Positions 24,487 through 27,678 of a stretch of 27,678 bases of DNA are shown here, in pieces. The translations under genes and the position numbers were made by a program. Within the stretch, counting starts at the first letter, position 1; the number at the start of each line of letters is the position of its first letter. This stretch comes from CAIXRL01 sp964619155 (lineage in GTDB: Bacteria; Eisenbacteria; RBG-16-71-46), in NCBI GenBank assembly GCA_964619155.1, contig CAZUEM010000032.1, positions 1 through 27,678 of the forward strand, written 5' to 3'. Below the pieces are notes generated by a model. It was not told the DNA's origin. It made no database searches and saw only the letters and a list, made by a program, of their open reading frames with translations.

Positions 24487-25436
24487 CGCACACCTCCCAG
24501 CGAGGGCTCGAGATCCACGGTCGGCGGGCCGCTGCGGCCCTTGTCGAGGCCGGCGCCGGTCGTCACGACGTGCACGAAGATGTCCTCGAGCGGCGGGATG
24601 ACGCGCGCGAACGACTCCACCCGCACGCCGCGGTCGAGCAGCGCGCGCAGCACCGCGGTCGGCTCGGCCGACTTCTCGAGCGTCACGCGCGTCGCGCCGT
24701 TCGCGCGCTCGAGCCCGCGCACGCCCGGCACGCCGTGCGGCACCTCGCCGCCCTCGAGGTCGAACGCGTGTTCGGCGTACTGGCGGCGGATGTCGCCGAC
24801 CCTGCCGTACAGCACCATGTGGCCGCGGTTGATCATCAGCGCCCGGTCGCACTGCTGCTCGACCTTGTTCATCTGGTGGGTGGACAGGATCACCGTCGTG
24901 CCGGCCGCGCGGCGGCGCTGCAGCACGTCCTCGAGCAGCGCGACGTTGACCGGGTCGAGGCCGGTGAACGGCTCGTCGAGGATGAGCAGCTTCGGGTCGC
25001 CGATGAGCGCGGTGCACAGCTGCAGCTTCTGCTGCATGCCCTTCGACAGCGCGTTGACGTTCTTCTTCGCCCACGCCGCCAGCTCGAACTCCTCGAGCAG
25101 CGCCACGGCCGCGCGGTGCGCGTCGCGGGGCGAGCGGTCGTTCAGCTCGCCGTGGTAGGTGAGCGCCTCGAGGACGGGGACCTTCTTGTAGAGCCCGCGC
25201 TCCTCGGGCAGGTACGCGATGCGGGGCCGCCCGGGATCGCCCGCGGGGCGGCCGGCCAGGGTGATGGCGCCGCCGTCGGGCTTGATGATGTCGGTGATCA
25301 TCCGGATCAGCGTGGTCTTGCCGGCGCCGTTCGGCCCGAGCAGCGCGAAGATCTCGCCCTGCTGCACGTCGAACGACACGTCGTTCACGACCGGGCGGTC
25401 GTCGTAGACCTTCCGCACGTTGCGCACTTCGAGCAT
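24483..25436 (-). CDS. ABC transporter ATP-binding protein, NatA-like (second system)
   Basis: This 317-residue ATPase drives the permease encoded next. Walker A GPNGAGKTT is at residues 34-42, signature LSKGMQQK at 130-137, Walker B LILDEP at 151-156, and switch His at 187. The YLPEERGLY segment and an approximately 100-residue C-terminal domain place it in the NatA/YhaQ subfamily beside the ATPase at 873-1847. The ATG at 25436 has GGAAGAA seven bases upstream. It is first in a three-gene operon with the permease and a DHA2 MFS exporter, with a good promoter at 25554-25582. Confidence 0.94.
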   Translation of the reverse strand: MLEVRNVRKVYDDRPVVNDVSFDVQQGEIFALLGPNGAGKTTLIRMITDIIKPDGGAITLAGRPAGDPGRPRIAYLPEERGLYKKVPVLEALTYHGELNDRSPRDAHRAAVALLEEFELAAWAKKNVNALSKGMQQKLQLCTALIGDPKLLILDEPFTGLDPVNVALLEDVLQRRRAAGTTVILSTHQMNKVEQQCDRALMINRGHMVLYGRVGDIRRQYAEHAFDLEGGEVPHGVPGVRGLERANGATRVTLEKSAEPTAVLRALLDRGVRVESFARVIPPLEDIFVHVVTTGAGLDKGRSGPPTVDLEPSLGGVR

Positions 25437-25553
25437 GGGATTCTTCCGGTTTCGGGCGCCGCCGTTCGGGGGGCGCGCGAGGGGTTCGCGCGCACCCGCG
25501 AGGCCGCCGGGAGCCGGCCCTCGTCTCTCCCGGGCGTCGCATCGCGAGCGGAC

Positions 25554-25582
25554 ACGGTAGTGGCCGCCCCCGGTTCCCTCAA
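25554..25582 (-). promoter_or_regulatory. Promoter of the second NatAB and MFS operon
   Basis: On the minus strand TTGAGG (25577-25582), 17 bp, TACCGT (25554-25559). The leader to the ATG at 25436 is about 110 nt. Confidence 0.6.
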
Positions 25583-25868
25583 GGCCCGCGGGGCGCGGGC
25601 CCGCGACAATCGGGCGGGCGGTCGTCCGCGGCCGACGAACGGCCCCGCCGGAGCGCCCGGCCGGCCTCCCCGGGGCCGCCGGCGGGGACGCGCGGGGGGG
25701 GCGGGTCCGGGCGCCCGCCGGCCGGCCGAACGCCGGGGTGATGGCGGGCCGCCCGCTTGCCGATAACGCCCGCGTACCGATAGGAAGGGCCTGCGACCGT
25801 CCGGCCGGCGGCGCCGGGCGCCCTCCGGGGCGCCGGGTCCTTCCGCAACGTCAGGGGATTCCCGCTCT
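25583..25868. other. Very GC-rich spacer with G-quadruplex motif and hairpin
   Basis: This is part of the 430-bp divergent region between the exporter operon and the YCF48 lipoprotein gene. It contains a plus-strand G-quadruplex-type run at 25684-25711 (GGGG, G8, GGG, GGG with short loops) and a 7-bp hairpin at 25817-25834 (GGCGCCC / GGGCGCC). A possible promoter for the lipoprotein gene lies between them. No gene is seen. Confidence 0.55.
25757..25786 (+). promoter_or_regulatory. Possible promoter of the YCF48 lipoprotein gene
   Basis: TTGCCG (25757-25762), 18 bp, TAGGAA (25781-25786). The -10 lacks the final T. The CCGATA hexamer occurs twice, at 25760 and 25777, and could be an operator. 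The leader would be about 75 nt and include the 25817-25834 hairpin. Confidence 0.35.
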
Positions 25869-27134
25869 ATGCGCATCGCTCGCCCCATTCGGGCCGCCTT
25901 CCGGCAGGCCCTCGCGCCCGGGCTCGCGGCGCTGCTGCTCGCCGCGGCGGGCTGCAGCAGCAACACCCTCGCGCCTCCGCCGCCGCTCCCGCCGCTCTCC
26001 CGCGTCGAGATCGCGCCGGTTTCCGATTCGCTGGCCGTGGACGGCACGCGGCTCTTCACCGCCACCGCCTACGACACCGCCGACATCGCCGTCGGCGGCG
26101 CCGGCTTCGCCTGGAGCACGACGAATGCCGCCGTGCTCACCGTGAGCGGCACGGGCCTCGCCACCGCGCGCGGCGAGGGCGTCGCGTCGGTGATCGCCGC
26201 CGCGGGCGGCAAGTCCGACACCGCGACCGTGTTCGTCTACACGCAGCCCGGCTGGTACGCGCAGGCGAGCAACACCTCGCGCGACCTGAACGGCGTCTTC
26301 TTCCAGCCCGACGGCCGCACCGGCGTCGCGGTGGGCGCGCTCGGCGCGGTCGTGCGCACGACCGACGCCGGCGAGACGTGGACGACGGTGACGAGCGGCA
26401 CGACGAACGACCTGCACGACGTGTGGTTCACCTCGTCGACCACGGGCTGGATCGCCGGCGACGCCGGCACCGTGCTGCGCACGGGCAACGGCGGCGCGAG
26501 CTGGTCGCGCGTGCTCAACGTCGGCGCGAGCGAGAACCTGCGCGGCGTGCGCTTCGCGGACGCGAGCCGCGGCTGGTTCGTGGGCTCGGGCGGCGTCGTG
26601 GTGCGCACGGCGAACGGCGGCACGACCTGGACGCGCACGCACCCGACGGCGGCGACGCTCAACTCCGTGGCGTTCTCGGACACCTCCAACGGCTGGGCGG
26701 TCGGCACGGGCGGCGTCATCCTCGGCACGCACGACGGCGGCCGCAGCTGGTACGTGGTGCAGCCGGCGGTGACGGCGCTGGCGCTCGAGTCGGTGTGGCG
26801 CCGCAGCAACACGCTGGCGTGGGGCGCGGGCGCCGCGGGGGCGCGCGTGAGCACGCAGGCGACCGCGGACTCGCTGGACTGGAGCGCGGCCTCGTTCGGC
26901 GCCTCGAACGACCTGCGCGGGATCATGTTCCCGACCGACGCGATCGGCTACGCGGTGGGCTGGAACTCGGGCGGCATCGTGCTCAAGACGGCGAACGGCG
27001 GCGCGACCTGGTCGGCGCAGCAGTCGAACAGCGCGCAGGGGCTGAACGCGGTGTTCTTCGTGGACGCGCTGCGCGGCTGGGCGGTCGGCGACGCCGGGCG
27101 CATCGTGCACACGTCGAAGGGCGGGAACCTGTAG
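25869..27134 (+). CDS. Lipoprotein with Big2-like domain and YCF48/BNR-type propeller
   Basis: This 421-residue exported lipoprotein has its signal peptide ending in the lipobox LAAAGC (Cys28) and then a Pro-rich linker. Residues about 44-124 form a bacterial Ig-like (Big2) domain (VEIAPVSDSLAVDGTRLFTATAYD ... WSTTNAAVLTVSGTGLATA). From about residue 135 to the end come about seven blades of a YCF48-like propeller. Each blade carries a DVWFTSSTTGWIAGD-like strand pair followed by an Asp-box-type turn such as TTDAGETWT, TGNGGASWS, TANGGTTWT or THDGGRSWY. YCF48 itself helps assemble photosystem II, but such lipoproteins in non-photosynthetic bacteria have unknown roles, perhaps glycan binding or envelope assembly. 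AGGGGA precedes the ATG by ten bases. Confidence 0.88.
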   Translation: MRIARPIRAAFRQALAPGLAALLLAAAGCSSNTLAPPPPLPPLSRVEIAPVSDSLAVDGTRLFTATAYDTADIAVGGAGFAWSTTNAAVLTVSGTGLATARGEGVASVIAAAGGKSDTATVFVYTQPGWYAQASNTSRDLNGVFFQPDGRTGVAVGALGAVVRTTDAGETWTTVTSGTTNDLHDVWFTSSTTGWIAGDAGTVLRTGNGGASWSRVLNVGASENLRGVRFADASRGWFVGSGGVVVRTANGGTTWTRTHPTAATLNSVAFSDTSNGWAVGTGGVILGTHDGGRSWYVVQPAVTALALESVWRRSNTLAWGAGAAGARVSTQATADSLDWSAASFGASNDLRGIMFPTDAIGYAVGWNSGGIVLKTANGGATWSAQQSNSAQGLNAVFFVDALRGWAVGDAGRIVHTSKGGNL

Positions 27135-27151
27135 CCCGCTCTCCGCACGCG

Positions 27152-27190
27152 ACGGCGCGCTCCCGCGAACCGGGGGCGCGCCGTTTCGCT
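27152..27190 (+). terminator. Terminator of the YCF48 lipoprotein gene
   Basis: ACGGCGCGCTCCC (27152-27164) pairs with GGGGGCGCGCCGT (27172-27184) as a 13-bp stem with one wobble and a 7-nt loop, followed by ttcgct. Confidence 0.75.
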
Positions 27191-27276
27191 TGCGCCGGGC
27201 GGCCCCGCTCCGAGGGGAAACGCGCCCGGGCGGACGCTCGGCCGCGGCATCCCTGCCGCGACCTCGCTAGGCGTTC

Positions 27277-27310
27277 GGCCTCCTCCGCCATTCCATGGCT
27301 CCCGGAGGCC
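27277..27310. other. Stem-loop in the spacer before the NYN gene
   Basis: GGCCTCC (27277-27283) / GGAGGCC (27304-27310) encloses a small CCAT-tcc-ATGG hairpin. A smaller CGCGGC / GCCGCG hairpin lies at 27243-27260. Both sit between the terminator and the next promoter; function unknown. Confidence 0.4.
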
Positions 27311-27375
27311 TCTCGACTCCGCCCGGCGCGCTTCCCCTCTCCGCGGGACCGCCCTTCGTTGCCGCCGGGCCAGCG

Positions 27376-27404
27376 TTGACGCGGTCCGCTCGATGCCCGA
27401 GTTT
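27376..27404 (+). promoter_or_regulatory. Candidate promoter of the NYN-domain gene
   Basis: TTGACG (27376-27381), 17 bp, GAGTTT (27399-27404), then seven bases to the ATG at 27412. This is again a leaderless layout and no SD is present. Confidence 0.5.
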
Positions 27405-27411
27405 CCCGGGC

Positions 27412-27678
27412 ATGAGCGAACGGCTGATCGTCCTCGACGGCTACAACATCGTGCACCGCTCCCCGCAGCTGAAGCCGGGGCCGGACCGGACGCTGCGCGA
27501 GTCGCGCGAGAAGCTGGTCAACCTGCTCTCGTGGATGATGGGCGGGGATCCGCCGCGCTTCCTCGTGGTCTGGGACGGCGCCGAGGGGCCGGGCCGCGAC
27601 GGGCGCTCGGGTCGCATCGAGGAGCGCTACTCGCGGCCGCCCGAGAAGGCGGACGACCTCATCCGCCGCATCGTCGAG
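27412..27678 (+). CDS. YacP-like NYN-domain ribonuclease, 5' part only
   Basis: The first 89 codons are present and the gene runs off the window. The start reads MSERLIVLDGYNIVHRSPQL, with the Asp of LDGYN being the first metal-binding acid of NYN/PIN-like nucleases. Later come FLVVWDGAEG, a second strand with an acid, and PPEKADDLIRRIVE, where the ADDLI acids complete the usual site. These match the YacP/Rae1 family (NYN_YacP), RNases that in Bacillus cut mRNA on the ribosome. The C-terminal part cannot be assessed. The start codon is placed by the promoter seven bases upstream. Confidence 0.82.
   Translation, partial: MSERLIVLDGYNIVHRSPQLKPGPDRTLRESREKLVNLLSWMMGGDPPRFLVVWDGAEGPGRDGRSGRIEERYSRPPEKADDLIRRIVE

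Overview
This is a very GC-rich (roughly three quarters G+C by eye) stretch of bacterial chromosome with dense gene packing, many GTG/TTG starts and ATGA overlaps. Outer-membrane barrel proteins, lipoproteins with lipoboxes and a periplasmic metal-binding protein show a cell with two membranes. A Ser/Thr kinase fused to a TolB-like propeller, an approximately 900-residue GreA, YCF48-type lipoproteins and NatAB-type ABC pairs recall uncultured members of the FCB/Eisenbacteria or Gemmatimonadota/Acidobacteriota type; that placement is inference from gene style, not from a marker-gene tree. I see no phage, transposase, plasmid or CRISPR genes, and no rRNA or complete tRNA.

Layout. 1-98: 42-bp tandem repeat. 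166-3057 (+): HD-domain phosphohydrolase, then a NatAB-like ABC exporter (ATPase and permease) with overlapping ends. 3136-6462 (+): probable metal (zinc) uptake operon: small His/Cys-rich membrane-anchored protein, outer-membrane barrel, ZnuA-like binding protein and ZnuB-like permease; no ZnuC-type ATPase is present. 6563-9310 (+): membrane-anchored Ser/Thr kinase with a propeller. It converges on rho (9394-10701, -) across a shared terminator. 10862-12648 (-): secreted DUF4412-like protein and PduO-type cobalamin adenosyltransferase. The latter is divergent from the giant GreA-like factor (12862-15564, +). A 570-bp non-coding gap follows, then a B3/4-domain protein, a small outer-membrane barrel, a lipoprotein and a TetA-like MFS exporter (+). 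The last overlaps convergently with nadE (-). After a 540-bp stem-loop-rich gap come, on the minus strand, a second NatAB pair and a DHA2 MFS exporter in one operon (21737-25436). The right end carries a Big2/YCF48 lipoprotein (+) and the start of a YacP-like NYN ribonuclease gene cut by the window edge.

What stands out. (1) Rho has a complete ATPase motor, but its usual cold-shock/OB RNA-binding domain is absent; in its place is about 130 residues of Arg/Gly/Gln-rich low-complexity sequence. (2) Just over 2 kb away lies another transcription factor of odd build, a GreA with a 740-residue helical N-terminal extension and a Tudor-like insert. (3) A recurrent promoter pattern can be read by eye: TTG-N-N-N, 17-18 bp, then TAnnnT, often followed by GCGCC-like sequence, with the start codon only 7-10 nt after the -10 box in several genes, suggesting common leaderless mRNAs. 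(4) Two long non-coding gaps (15565-16133 and 21196-21736) hold promoter-like and terminator-like elements with no gene between them and may encode structured RNAs.
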